A stretch of DNA of 64,000 bases from Tenrec ecaudatus (GCF_050624435.1 NC_134540.1:105677739-105741738); one strand, 5' to 3'; numbered from the stretch's first letter, positions 1-11,945 are shown. Notes: generated by a model not told the origin, from the sequence alone. Made by a program: numbers and translations.

Positions 1-1375
1 CATGCTCAGAGCCTCGCCACACTCGTGGGGAGAGTCATGAAGGTCAGCAGACAGACCTGGAACTGTGTATAGGGTTGTTTGTTTGTTTGTTTTTCTTTGT
101 TTTCATTTTGTCTTCATTGTTCTATTTTGTCTGTCTATATAAGATAGGCATGCGAAGCAAGCTGGAGGAGAAAGCAATGGGACTGGTGGTTCCGGGAGGA
201 CTTGGGGGTGGAGTAGGCAGGGGGAAGGGAGCAGTTAGCAAATAACATCATAGAAAGAGGAACAGCTAGGGATCTAAAAATCGATTATGAGGGGGTGGGT
301 GTAGAGTTCCTGGTAGTACTGGAACAACCATAATCTAGCTGAGATAAACTACTGAGAGGCAAATGAGGGGTGAGCATAATAGTGGGACAGGAAGAAGGTA
401 AAAAGAAATAGAGGAAAGATGCAGGAAGCAAAACTGCTTATGGAGGTATAAACATAAATGTGTATATATATGAACATATTCATTCATAATAATAGGGGTA
501 TTGGAATTAATACATGTACATATATTTACATGGCAATACAGTGTGGTAGCAGACAGACTTTGGGCCTCTACTTAAGTATTCCTTCAACACAAGAACACTT
601 TATTCTAATAATGTGACACTGGGCAATTCCCACCACCCTGACATGATTGCTGAAGACAAACTGGGTGCATAAGCAAATGTGGTGAAGAAAGCAGATGGTG
701 CCCAACTATTAAAAGATATAGTGTCTGGGGTCTTAAAAGCTTGAAGCCAAACAAGCACCCATCTAGCTGGGAGTCAAACGAAGCCCACATGGAAGAAACA
801 CACCACCCTGTGTGATCACCAGGTGTCATTGGGAGCAGGCATCAGAAATCTAAGACTAAACACTCTCATTGAGGTGAAGGTGAGGGGTTGAAGTAAAGAC
901 CTAGAGCCCATCTAGAGATAATTGGACATTTCTGTGCAGGGGGGCTGTATGGAAGAGAAAATACATCCAGGGGCAGTTTAGCACCGACCAAACACACAAC
1001 AGCCCTTTACTTCTTTAAGCCTTCCTTCCCCAATGATTATGGCCTCAGTCCTACCTTGCAAATCCTGCTAGACCAGTGTATGTACACCGGTATAGATGAG
1101 AGCTTTCAATACACAATTCAGGATAGTCAATCCCCCTTAGAAACAGTAATGGGACTAACAATTCCGAAGGGTAGGGACAGGGAAGGGGGATGGATACCAA
1201 TGATGATGGAATAACCCTCCTCAAGGGGATGAATACCAGGATAGTGGGTGAAGGGATAGAATGGACAGTATAAAATATGTATAAATAATTATAAAATACT
1301 TAATATATAAAGGATTTGTGGGGCTGTTAAAAATGATACTTATATGCAACAAACTATTTCACCAAAAATAAAGAG
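1..1375 (+). repeat. LINE-1 3' UTR, sense
   Basis: This is the sense copy of a 3' UTR that recurs inverted at 14.55-15.6 kb and 39.9-42.4 kb. Shared landmarks include the text around 712-760 (TAGTGTCTGGGGTCTTAAAAG, then the CATCTAGCTGG block), which is the complement of the 'CTAGATGGCTGC...AGACCCCAGACAC' text at 15292-15340. Termination codons occur in all frames and no ORF2 is attached. The left end lies outside the window. The L1 3' UTR assignment is inferred from the copies that end in AATAAA plus an A-rich tail. Confidence 0.7.
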
Positions 1376-1944
1376 AAAACCCACAGAGTGTGGTAAAAAC
1401 ATCAAATAAGAGACAAAGCTATAAAATGTATAGCAAATATAGATATCTCAATAAGAAGACCATTAAATTTTAAAATGAGCAGAGGACAAGAATAAACACT
1501 TCACCAAAGGAGACACATAGGCAGTCAACAAGCATGAAGAAACACTCCCAATCCTTAGCCATTAGAGAGCTATAAAGGAAATGACCGGGAGATATCACCT
1601 CAGCCCAACCGTAATAGAGATGTTTAAAAACAAGAAACAACAACTGCTGGTGAGTTTGTGGAGGGGTAGGCACCCTCAGACAGTGCAGGTGGGACGAGAA
1701 AATTGTGCAGCCACTGGGAGCACGTCCTCAGAAAGCAACATACCATACAACTCAGCAATTTCTCCAGCTGATCCATATCTTAGAGAAAGAAGAGTCACTG
1801 TATGACTAGACATATGCACACCCATGTTCTTGGCAGCATTGTTTACAATACCAAAAACTGCAACCAACTTAAATGTCCATCCATGGAAGAATGGACAGAT
1901 AAACTTTGGTATCTGCATACAATGGACTACTTTTAAAAAGTTTA

Positions 1945-2152
1945 AAACACACACTCACTGCCATCTAGTCAATTCTGACTTAAGGTGACCCTCTAAGAAC
2001 AAAAGAACTGCTTCTGTGGGTTTCTCAGACTAAATCTTTACAGGAGCAGCAAACCTCGTCTTTTTCCCCTGGAGCAGCAGGGGGTTTTGAACTGCTGACT
2101 TGCTGTTAGCAGCCCAACGTGTAAACCACTATGCCACCAGGGATCCCTCAAT
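1945..2152 (-). repeat. AfroSINE, antisense
   Basis: Read on the minus strand it starts with a diverged GGATCCCTGGTGGCATAG head, passes the GCTAACAGCAAGTCAGCAGTT tRNA-like box B region, and ends in the CTAGATGGCAGTGAGTG tail. It lies inside the older L1 copy. Confidence 0.85.
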
Positions 2153-2172
2153 AGAATAATGATAAATCTGAG

Positions 2173-2704
2173 TGTGGTAGTTATATAATCTGTTGTCCAT
2201 TTGAGACTTAAGAGTGAAGAGGTGGAGTGTAGCCTGTCAATCAGGTTGCAGCTTGATGACCTCATTTGGAGGCACGATGGAGACAAATAGCTCACTGGGG
2301 GCAGGAGACACACATGCTCACTCCCTGGGAGATCTTCCTGTTGAGAAGACACATGTTGCTACACTAGAGCCCTGGAGCTGAAGGATCCATGCAGAGACCC
2401 CTGCCAGCGCTGAGATGCTTCCACTGCCACTGGATCCACAAGACTTTCCACCCACTGACCTGTGAGCTTCCTGCATTTGGTGTCATTACATGTGTTGCAT
2501 GAGTCGGAAGAGGAATTTATCAGTTGGTATGAGCTAATTTATCAGTTGGTATGAGACATATGAGCTAATATCGGATTTATGAACTTGATCTGGACTGGAC
2601 TGGCATGTTTTCTCAATGTTCAATTCCTATTAGATATAAAACTCTCTCTTACACACATATGAATGTCTCTGGATTTGTATATCTAGTCAATTCAGGCTAA
2701 CACA
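2173..2704 (+). repeat. Solo LTR, 532 bp, TSD CTGAG
   Basis: The element starts TGTGGTAGTTATATAATC and ends GGCTAACACA, so it has TG...CA termini. It is flanked by perfect 5-bp duplications CTGAG at 2168-2172 and 2705-2709. The same LTR occurs at 13987, 26673, 32706 and 43298. A 5-bp duplication is typical of ERVL/MaLR-class (class III) and some other retroviruses. No internal retroviral region adjoins it. The exact family name was not recognised. Confidence 0.85.
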
Positions 2705-3261
2705 CTGAGAAACACCTCATAACATGATAATATGTTATATGAAACTTGTCAGTCACAAAAGGACAAATATTATATGAAATCATTATCATAAAAAGTTAAG
2801 AAACAGTTTTCACACTAAAAGAAATATTTTATAATTATTACCAGAAGTAGAAGAGGAGGGGAGAAATGGGAAGCCATAGGCTAGTGGGTAGACAAGGGTT
2901 AAGTTGGGTGACAGGAAAGGCAATATACAAGAAGGGAAAGATTAGGGGAAAATATGGAGACGGGAAGACACTGGAGGTTTCCAAGAGTTCAAAGCAACAA
3001 AGGTAAATCTGTTATATGCATAAGCCTGCGACAGTGGGGATCTAAGAGTAGATGCTTGGACAGACATAGACTAAACACATACGGGATAGTGAGTGGGAAT
3101 ATACCAATGAATATATATATGTATATGTGTGTATATATGTGTATGTGTGTGCATATAGATATGAGTTTGAAAGAGGGTTTTTGTGTACGTGTGGTTATCT
3201 TTGTACAAATATAAGCATAGAAGCTTAAATATGGTGGAACACAAAGAGGGAAAAGTTATAC

Positions 3262-4020
3262 AAACGCCTTAGACTTAACCAAACATTTTAGTCACGAGGC
3301 CTGGGGGGTCATGAACATAGTCTCAGGGAACCCCAAGGTCAATTGCCATAGCATAGTTCGCAGGACGATGTGGGCTGTCCTACGTTAGAGACTAGCCAGC
3401 GGGGCCTTATAAGCTCACGGTCAGCCCATCCACGAGGTGCAACTCTTGGTCTCTTCCCATTGGAAAGCAAGAAGAGTGAGGACGGAAAGGTCTGTAGATG
3501 AGGGGAGTAACATATCACACAAACAGGGGTCTCCACAGGCCTGAGACAGAAGGCTGAGATGACGAGATGATGTCTGGGTACCACACCACCAACAGCTCTG
3601 AAAAGGTCCTGGACAGAGCCGGAGAAAAATGTGAAACCAAACTCAAAACCATCGATGAGATCAGGCCTCCTGGACCAAGGGAAAATATATCTGGTTCTAG
3701 GTTCCTGATTGGACACGTTCGACCTAGTTTCTTCATAGTCCTTGGTTACCCAGTCCATGTGCCATAGACTACTGGGACTTAGACTCTGTTCTTCTGAGGC
3801 ACCCAACCTCCTTCGTAGGCTATACCAGTAGGACTTGATGTGGAAACACCACTAAGTGAGCTGGGCTTTGCCTCAAACTCATCTGTAGCCATTAGACCTA
3901 AGGCTGAAACTCCCGAGGGTGAGAGGAAACAGATGACTGCCCTTTCCTAAGGGCCTAGAACTGGCCAACATTGTACTTTGGTTTAAATCTCTTGCCTTGA
4001 ATGTGCCCAATTAAAGGTGA
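3262..4020 (+). repeat. Probable L1-family 3' UTR, sense, diverged
   Basis: The passage beginning CACGAGGCCTGGGGGGTCATG, with the later GACAGAGCCGGAGAAAAATG, resembles another 3' UTR type common in afrotherian L1s. A 155-codon minus-strand open frame (3339-3806) runs antisense to it and has no recognisable domain. The call rests on memory of the family only. Confidence 0.45.
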
Positions 4021-4286
4021 TCTGGCTCTACCGTACGCTTACTATTTTAATTTTCTCCTTGCTTCATTATGACATGTATTAATCTGGTATGTGTGACTCT
4101 GCTTCTGTAAATGAATATTATTGGAAGATTTTCCTAATGCCAATCCCATAGTTGATGTAAATAGTGTCCAATCCCTTCAGAGTTTAAGCTGTCTAAGTCA
4201 ACAATTTATGTACCACAATTCATATACTTGTACAATTTCCATTTCTCAGCAGTGCTTTAAACTCTATACCATTGGCTAAACCTACA

Positions 4287-4480
4287 GGTGTGGTGATTAC
4301 ACAGCGGGTTGCTAACAGCAAGGTCAGTAACTCCCAAACACCAGCTAGCTCCCCAGCGGAAGAATAAGGCGTTCGACTCTTTTGAAGACTTGCAGGCTTG
4401 TAGACTCACATGGGCAGTTTTACCCTGTCCATAGTGTGGCTATAATTCAGCATCGATTTGATGGTAGTGGAAGTAATGAC
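4287..4480 (+). repeat. AfroSINE, sense, diverged
   Basis: It has the GGTTGCTAACAGCAAGGTCAGT box and a degenerate CAGCATCGATTTGATGG tail. The 5' head is eroded. Confidence 0.75.
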
Positions 4481-4509
4481 CCAGGAGGAGGATGGATAAT
4501 TCTCTATAA

Positions 4510-4760
4510 TGTAAAATAACAATGATGTCTCTAACCAGAGTTATACATAAACCATAGACGCATGCGTGGATTTGGGACTTGCACTAATTCTAGCCCCAAC
4601 GGAAGAACAATTAGTCCCTATGACACGGCCCTGCTTGATGCTCGCCCTCAGGAAGAGACCACTGAAGATAAGGGTGTGTTAGCAAAGTGTGCTGATGAAA
4701 CTGGAGGGTGCCGGGTTCGCAGAAGAAATAATGTCTGGGGTTCTAAAGGCCTGTTTTCAT
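4510..4760 (+). repeat. L1 3' UTR fragment, sense
   Basis: It carries CACTAATTCTAGCCCCAACGG, then CACTGAAGATAAGGGTGTG and GTCTGGGGTTCTAAAGGCCTG, the same order as in the sense L1 3' UTR at 600-760. The right part to 5245 is AT/TC-rich without a recognised element, apart from a short TCC repeat at 5038-5072. Confidence 0.5.
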
Positions 4761-5037
4761 CGGAAAGCTTTTCTAGCTTCCCCAAATTTTATCACTTTCT
4801 ATTTTGTTAGCTATGAATCTTGTGTCTGTATCTCAGACATTGATTGACAAAAACAAAATAGACGAGAGCCAAGGGTGATCTCAGAAACTATTAGCTCTCA
4901 AAAATCCAGTTAACTTCTCAGTTAAGCCTCCGTTTTCCTACGAAGTGGAGGTGGGGAAGTTTGCTTTGGTTGCCAATCTGCTTTGGGAAACTTGGCCGCC
5001 CTTTCATCAGGGTCCCAATTTTTAAGAAGGGCTGTCT

Positions 5038-5072
5038 CCCTCCTCCCTCCTCCCTCCTCCCTCCCTTTACTC
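5038..5072. repeat. (TCC/TCCC)n simple repeat
   Basis: A run of CCTCCCTCCTCCCTCCTCCC. Confidence 0.9.
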
Positions 5073-5247
5073 CTTAGCAATATCCTGCCTCTGCCTCACT
5101 CCCCGGCCCACTCAGCATCCCTAATCCTATAGTGGGATGATGTCCTCTCTCCTTAGTTCAGGAAACAACCTCAGCTCACCACCTTCCATTCTTGGCTAAT
5201 CCTGTCCTGCAAACAAACAAACAAATCCACGGATAGCAATTCTGTCT

Positions 5248-6335
5248 CATGTTGTTGTTGTTTGGTGCTGTCGAGTCAGTTCCAACTCAGAGCAGCCTTA
5301 TGTGCAACGGAACCAACCTCTGCTGTGCTCTACACCATCCCCACCACAGTTGCTCTGTGGGAGCCCATTGCTGCAGCCACGGTGTCAGTCCACCTTGTCG
5401 AAGCCTTCCTCCTTTTTGCTGCCCCTCTCCTTTACCCTTCTGATACCGTGACCAAAGTTGGTTAGAAGAAGGCTCAGCATCGTCGATTCTAAGGAGAATT
5501 CTGGGTATATTTTTCCAAGACAGATCTGTTTGTTCTTCTGGTAGCGTATGGCATTTTCTATATTCTTCACCAACACCATAATTCAAACATACCAATTCTT
5601 CTTCAGGCTTCCTTAATCATTCATTGTCCAACATTAACATGCATGTGAGGTGATTGAAAAGATCACAGATTGTGTCCGGCACACCTTAGTCCTCAAAGTA
5701 ACACACTTGCCATTCAACACTTTAAAGAGGTCTTGGTGGCGCAGTGGTTACGAGTTGAGCTGTGATCTGAAGGGTCAGCAGTTTGAAACCACCAGCTTCT
5801 CTGGAGAAAGTTGAAGCTTTCTATTTCCATAAACACTTACAATCTGAAAAACTCATGGGGCAGTTCTACCCTGTTCTCTAGGATCATGATGAACACGCAT
5901 CGATTCAATGGCAGTGAGTTTGATTTTGGGATTTGTGCAGCAGATCTGCCCAATGCAATACGTCATTTATTTCTTAGCTGCTGCCTCCATTACCATCGGG
6001 TGTGGTTCTAAGCAACGTGAAATCTTAGACTATCTCGTTCTCGTCTCCTGTTATCAGGATATTGTCTCTCGATCCAGTCGTGAGGATTGAGGTTTTCTGT
6101 ACACTGAGTTGTAATGTTGAAATCCACACTGAAGGCAGCACTAGTCTTTGATCTTGAACAGTGAGTTCTTCGTCCTCTTTGCTTTTAGCAAGCAAAGTTG
6201 TGTCATCTGCATATTTCAGGTTGTTCATAAGCCTTCCTTCATCCCTGAAGCTTCATTTTCTTTTTCATATAGTCCAGCTCCGCATACAAATTGAATAAGT
6301 GTGGATAAAGGGCCCCACCCTGACGCACTCAGAGT
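5248..6335 (-). mobile_element. RTE (BovB-like) LINE 3' half, antisense, interrupted
   Basis: On the minus strand this is the 3' half of an RTE retrotransposon, the family thought to mobilise AfroSINEs. At 6228 to 6025 the minus frame reads MNNLKYADDTTLLAKS: the YADD catalytic motif of reverse transcriptase and its usual context. The C-terminal ORF region and short 3' tail follow toward 5248, ending in the tail shared with the SINEs (GTTTGGTGCTGTCGAGTCAG on plus). Frameshifts and stops break the ORF, and an AfroSINE sits inside at 5728-5932. The 5' half (endonuclease and RT palm N-side) is missing, as is usual for RTE copies. It is a dead fragment. Confidence 0.8.
5728..5932 (+). repeat. AfroSINE, sense, nested in RTE
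   Basis: Runs from AGGTCTTGGTGGCGCAGTGG to CATCGATTCAATGGCAGTGAG and splits the RTE text between CACTTTAAAGAGGTCTT and the GCAGCAGATCTGCCCAATGC passage that continues it. Confidence 0.88.
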
Positions 6336-7690
6336 GACCTATACCAAGTTTCTGGAGTTATGCATATCTTGACTGGAATGGCTGGTGGGGAGTCCAAAGT
6401 TTAGCTGACCGGGCCCACCGGGCCCGTGTTTTCAGATGCAAGGAACGTTGAAAGTCTGCTTCTGGCGAGTCCTCCTCAAGCGTGCTGTGGTGTTGGGTTT
6501 TCTTGAACCTTCGTCTGGTAACTGACCTCTTCGTCTGCATTTTTGTTTCCTTGGCACATGGATTTTCTCTCTCAGTCCTAAATTTTTACTGCAGTGTATT
6601 CTTTGTAACACTTTGTTCCTCAAAAATTGGCCGACATTTTTTTCTTTTGCACACACGCACTATAATTCTTTAGAAGTCTTAACAAGTAAATATCCCTTTA
6701 GTGAGTCCTGAGTGGCAGGTTTACAACCTGTCTTTTCATAGCACCATCTGTGACTTGCTCCCTGCTGCCAGGCCTCGGCTGCCTGCAGAACACCCACTTT
6801 GGCTTCATTTCTGGATCTCCCAAAGGCTCAGCACTGCCTGGTCCATTGCCAGCCAGGCCTTTCTGAGCAGGCAAGGAGCTGCTTGCCTGTGGCTTCCTCC
6901 CTGCAAGCATCTGTCATGACCATGTCTAGACTCCAGGTGCAGACCCTCCTGCGCTGGTCTGTCTCATCAAGCCAGTTCCTAGGCTCCAGTCCTGTAGAAA
7001 GAATATGGGATTCAGAGACTTCCCAGCAGGGTAACTGCTTGAAGGTAGAGACCTCATTTTACAGGTGCTCAGCTCTATTAAACTCCTCGTTGTTGAGGGA
7101 TGGGAATCCAGTGTTCACATTTCATCACTGGCCTTCATGTGGCTCATTCATCATGCAGTCTTGTTCTCTTACAGAAACACACTTGAAACAAAATTCCTTC
7201 TGAAACTGTGAGGAAAGCCCTTCACTCCCCGGCACATGCAAGGGGAATGGTCAGGAGCGTGTTCTTCCAGCCCTGCTCCGACAGCAGACTCCGAGGCTTC
7301 GGCACATTCTTTTGGCAGCTTGTGTGACTCATTTCCTCACTTGCAACACAGAGATCCTAGCACACTGCCAACGAACCAGGAGGGAGGGGTATGAGCGTTC
7401 TTCTGGTCGTAGAGTAAATAAAATGTTCTTCCATATATGATTTTGGCCTTATGCTTTTGTACCACATGACACAGGCTTGAATATCTTCTTTCTGGCTCTG
7501 CTTGCTGTGACTGGCAGCTGTGAACTATATAGAATGTGATGGAAAATCACTCCCCGGGCAGCGCCCTCCACAGTGGTGTCCATAAAAGGCAATGTGCTGG
7601 CTCGAGATACTGAATGATTTCATAACTAACCTATGATCTTAGTTCTCCCCTTCGTGCTGGTACAGGGGGGAAAGAATTCTCTCTCTCTCT
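6336..7690. other. Unassigned, apparently low-repeat sequence
   Basis: I see no SINE, LINE or gene match here. Open frames exist on both strands (for example 6799-7203 plus, 134 codons) but none shows a domain, and none has splice or codon evidence I can verify. It is one of the few longer stretches without recognised repeats, so it is a candidate for ancestral non-coding DNA. Confidence 0.5.
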
Positions 7691-7694
7691 TCAC

Positions 7695-8640
7695 GGTTCT
7701 GATGGTATATAGTTCACACATCATACAATTGATCAGCTCATCGCAGCAAGAAGAACTGGACAATCATGACCAATAATCAGCTTTAGAACATGTTTGCTGT
7801 CCTTGTACTTATCGTTATTAGCTCTCCACTTCCCCAAACTCCCCCTGCCACACTCACAAGAACCACTAATCCAGTTCCTTTAGATGGACCTCCCCTGGAT
7901 TTTACATACGGAAAAAACAAACACACTAACAACAATGGCAAAGGAGAGCAGATTTAAACGGTCAATAGAAAAGGAAGCAGAAAATATTAAAAACTAGAGT
8001 AAGTGTTAAATCGATCAAAAGGGAAAGAAAATGACAAGGTGTTAAATTTGAACCTAACTGCATCCGCAATAACCCACTTTGCAGTGCATTCTGCAGATAA
8101 CAACGCTATTCCCAACCCTGGTCCATGGTCAGAGAGGAGTCACCAGAAGACAAATCCATGTGAATTTCCCTTCACTTAATGTTTTTAACTGAAACAAGTT
8201 TAAAATGGGTCAAAAGCGGATCAAATGATACGATATTGCATTTTAACCTTTCACTACATCCGCCATGACCATCGTTACAATGCTCTCTACCTGATAATAG
8301 GGCCATTCATGTCCCTCAATTTTGATCCGAGGGGATCTTTCTTCAGAGGCTTAATCCATGTGTGGACCCTCCAAATAAATGGATTTGGGGTTTCCACTGT
8401 CATTCATCTCTTTCTGCAAACCAGCTATTCACAATTTAAGCTCTGATGCCATTCTCTCCTCTGGATTTGGATTTCATTATTTACAGTCCTGGGATCACAC
8501 CATCTGGTGCGTTTCTTCCATGTGGACTTAGTTGACACCTCACGTAGAAGACGGCTTGTCTTAAGACAAGCCTCTAAGATTCCAGACACTAGTCCTTCTG
8601 ATAGCAGGGAGCCCCCTAGTTTCCTCACCACACTTTGCTG
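7695..8640 (-). repeat. L1 3' UTR, second subfamily, antisense
   Basis: Shares ordered text with 17775-18560 (antisense) and 18735-19430 (sense): AATCCATGTGTGGACCCTCC, TTTGGATTTCATTATTTACA and CTTCCATGTGGACTTAGTTG. This is a different 3' UTR type from the copies at 1-1375 and 39.9-42.4 kb. Confidence 0.65.
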
Positions 8641-8662
8641 TAGCAGCCATTTACTCAGTGGA

Positions 8663-8666
<4 letters not shown>

Positions 8667-8715
<49 letters not shown>
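8667..8715. repeat. (TC)n microsatellite
   Basis: An almost pure CT dinucleotide run of about 48 bp. It creates Ser-Leu repeat open frames that are not genes. Confidence 0.97.
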
Positions 8716-8718
<3 letters not shown>

Positions 8719-8983
8719 ATTTTCATCTTACAACCTCTTTTCCAGGTCTCTTAGTTGGAAAGGCCTTAATTTTTATAGAAGGAGATGATTGCTCCTGGGA
8801 AAATCCTTCCAGGTCAATCAATTCCGATGCAGAAATCCTATCTACAAAACAGGTGGCCTGCGAAGGATGTGTTTGCTCATCCATCTATTGAGGAGCAACT
8901 ATGTGCACGACAGTGAGCACAGTTTTTCACAATGGCTGACCCCAATATAAGGGCAAGCGCTAAACCAAAATAAAATTAATTGT

Positions 8984-9147
8984 CCTTGAAGTGATTCCAA
9001 ACTCAAAATGACTCTCAGTTTCAAAGACCGTAACTCCTTAGGGGAGTAGAAAGCCTCATCTTTCTACCATGGTAAACTGGTGGCTTCGAACTTCTGACCT
9101 TGCAGTTAGCCACCCAACTCATAACTGCTACACCACAAGAACATGCA
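8984..9147 (-). repeat. AfroSINE, antisense
   Basis: Contains GGGGAGTAGAAAGCCTCATC and the antisense box CTTCTGACCTTGCAGTTAGC. The head end reads CTACACCACAAGAAC. Confidence 0.82.
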
Positions 9148-9149
9148 GT

Positions 9150-9550
9150 CCTAATTCACAACAACACTTTGTTCTAACGACTATCATAAGTTAATTCTGC
9201 TGTGTCTCAGACGTCTCTGTTTTTTAAAGGTGTTCATTATTATTACCCTTTATAATTTTTCATTGAAGATTGGCATAGGAGAATGATAACACCAGCCAAT
9301 TATTCACTGCAACATTGTATGTAGTATATACTACTGATAAGGTATACAATGCCCCCCGAGCAGATAGTCATAAGTGTAATTCACAATAATTGAATATGTC
9401 TTCAGTTGAGGTATACCTGTGGTTTATTTGAGAAAGGAAGCCTTTGACTTTGGAAGTGAATGTGAGGTGTGTGTGTGTGTAAAAGAGGGGGAGGCACCAG
9501 TAGCCTCTACACCAGTCAAGAAGACAGACGTACGTAAGATGCCCTTCCTA
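9150..9550. other. No recognised feature
   Basis: AT-rich sequence with a short GTGTGTGTGT run near 9468-9480. Nothing else was identified. Confidence 0.5.
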
Positions 9551-9699
9551 GTGGTAACCTGAAGGAGTGCCCAGTACCTGCTCTCCTCGGGCACAGCGGT
9601 CTCCAGGCGAGGGAGGGATGTGAGTCCGCAGGCCGTAATGACTGAACAGGACCCTTCTAGCCAGAGACGTCGTGACTCCCACCAAACAACTTTTCCTAG

Positions 9700-9895
9700 T
9701 GGGTGTGGGTAAGAGCAAAGTGGGGAAAGGTGCCAATGGGGTTGCAGGATTCAGTTTTGAATGATTGTTAACAGGGTTAACTGTGATTGTAAACACTTGG
9801 CAAGTGGGGTGCTTGCACTATTGAATTTTATGATATATGGATTATGTGCCAATAAAACTGGGTTTTGTTGTTGTTGTTGTTTTGTTTTGTTTTAA
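9700..9895 (+). repeat. L1 3' end, sense, with (GTT)n
   Basis: The stretch ending TATGTGCCAATAAAACTGG matches the usual sense 3' terminus of older mammalian L1 (a variant of ATATCTCAATAAAACTG). A GTT/TTTTG repeat follows at 9865-9892. Confidence 0.55.
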
Positions 9896-11594
9896 AGAAA
9901 GGGGAAGTGAGGATTTAATTCCCATCAAAAAAGACAGGGCAGGTATGGTGTGCATCTTTTGGACTCTGGGATCCCTGCGCATTGAACCTCCTTGAACCTG
10001 GGCCAGAAAGCTGTGGCACAAGAGTGGCAGCAGAGTGGCAGCAGAACCAAGACCCGGAGCAAAAGACGGAGTGATGAGAGTCAAAGGGGCTGTGAGACCG
10101 CGAGGCGAAGGCCCAGAGAAAGAGGTGTGCTCTCCGACACAGCCAGAAAGAACTGTATCCTGAGCACCTCTGATCTGTTCACCTCCCCCAATAAACCCCA
10201 CAACATTATAATTATCATCTATGAGTTCTTTGTTGTCACTGCAATGAATTACTGAGCACAGCAGAGATGTAGGTCAGCCTTGGGAGGAAAGGCTGGGGTC
10301 AGAGTTGGTAAGACACCTATAGCGTGGAGAAGTAGCTGACCTCTGCCTCATAGGAATCAACCTTGGGCGAATGTCAAGTTTGAGTCTTCTTCCCTCTGGG
10401 GAAGTCAGGGGAGCTCAGATGCCACCCCCATTCCCTTGTATAGAAGCACTAGGAACGTGCAAAACCTGAGTCCAATTGGGGTGCAGATGAGGCGTGAGTA
10501 TGAACAACATCTGTAAATGACATCAGGCCATGACTACCATTGGTCGACCAAAGAACAATATTGTCAGGAATGACATGAAAATACCAGGTTGGCTACAGCC
10601 ATGCAGCTGAAGTTTATGACTTCCCATGGAAAGAAAACCTGATAAAAAGTCAAAGCCTTGGGCACAGGGTTTGGAAGGAAATGGGTAAGCTGGACAGAGC
10701 CTTGAGCTGCTCTGCTGGCCTGAAGAGAACGAATTGAAACAAGTCAGGGATCCAGGACCAACTGGTAGACTAACTGCATGGGCACCATAGGTGCACTTGC
10801 TTTCATGAGACCTGGCATTGTTTAGCACCAGGACAAACACCACTTAAATGTACTTGCTTGCAGGGAAAAGCAATGAATAGCCAACAGAGGTTGTAGTGGC
10901 TTTTGTTTGTTTGTTATAAGATTGAACAGGCCTGGCTGGACCTGGAAAAGGCCTCTCTGGGTTGCCAGGGTTTTACAATCAGTCATTAACTCAATGGTTG
11001 CCCAAGGTGACCCACCCATGGGTGCAGTGCTATTGTGAAGACCACAGTTAAGAAAACCCCAGGGAATCGTTTTATTCTGTAACGCAGGAGGCCACCGTGA
11101 GTCAGAAGTGGCTCTACGGCCACAGGTGTGCTATTTTAGAGTTTGCAAGAAGTGAAAATTCATTAGGGGGCTGCCGAGTGCAGGACAGGTGAAGCCGAGT
11201 CTCCAACTCAGGGTGAGGCAGTCCAATTGTAGAAAGTCTTTTTAAAGGAGTGAGGGGAAATCTACTCTTGTCGAACTTTTCCTTGATGCTAAATCTATAT
11301 TTTGGAACTTTTCTCCCCCATCAGTCTCAAGGAAAGAATTTGCTAGCACAGATTTTTGTCTCGTTGGACTCATAACACCCAACACAACTGTTGAGTAGAT
11401 GTCCGTGTTCTCGGAGAAACTGGGAAGGTTATGACAGAAGGCTGTGATTACTGGCTTCTCTTCTGGCTTCAGCTCAACTGTCCTAGTCTACTTGTGTTCA
11501 GCTAACTCTGCCAGAGACTCAGGCTCTGTAATTCTTTCCCACCAAGCAACTCATCGCATGTGAAAGTTGGAGATTAAATTAGGAAAAGTGAAGA
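9896..11594. other. Unassigned sequence
   Basis: No confident repeat or gene. Several 60-120 codon open frames on both strands lack domains. A short degenerate AfroSINE tail may lie at about 11072-11130 (GGAGGCCACCGTGAGTCAGAAG). Confidence 0.45.
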
Positions 11595-11945
11595 AGAATC
11601 GATGTGAGAATCGTGTCACTGGTGAAGAATATGGAACATACCATGGACTGCTAAAAGGACAAACCAATCCGTCTTGAAAGAAGTATAAGCTCCTGGTGAG
11701 GCTCTGTCTCACATGCTGTCAGGAGAGACTGCTCCCTGGAGCAGGACATCCTGTTTGATAAAGTCCAGGGCCAGCGAAAGAGACGAAGGCCCTCCAGGAG
11801 ATGGACTGACCCCGTGGCTGCAGCAATGGGCTCAAGCACAGGAACAGTTGTGAGGTCGGCGCGGGACCTCGCAGTGTTTCACTGTGTAGTGTGCAGGGTC
11901 GCTGTGGGTCAGGACCACGCAGTGGCACCCAACAGCAACAAGAAG
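11595..11945 (+). mobile_element. RTE LINE 3' end, sense
   Basis: The plus strand carries the last part of the RTE ORF in broken frames (degenerate GGGCCAGCGAAAGAGACGAAG and GCTGCAGCAATGGGCTCAAG segments). It then has the tail GGGTCAGGACCACGCAGTGG plus CAACAGCAACAAGAAG, the sense equivalent of the antisense tails at 5248, 29190, 49356 and 55307. Confidence 0.75.

Larger units (their letters stand above)
1400..3260 (+). repeat. Older L1 3' UTR, sense, interrupted
   Basis: The text contains the conserved L1 3' UTR passages about air-dried phrases such as CATATGCACACCCATGTT and AATGTCCATCCATGGAAGAATGG, typical of sense-strand mammalian L1M 3' UTRs. It resumes at about 2710 after an AfroSINE (1945-2152) and a solo LTR (2173-2704). 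This shows that both inserted into an existing L1. It ends in TATG/TGTG simple sequence around 3110-3160. Confidence 0.65.

Noticed and set aside
3339-3806. 155-codon minus frame
   Set aside because: Antisense to an L1-like 3' UTR, with no domain.
8507-8891. Ser/Leu-repeat open frames
   Set aside because: Translations of the (TC)n microsatellite.
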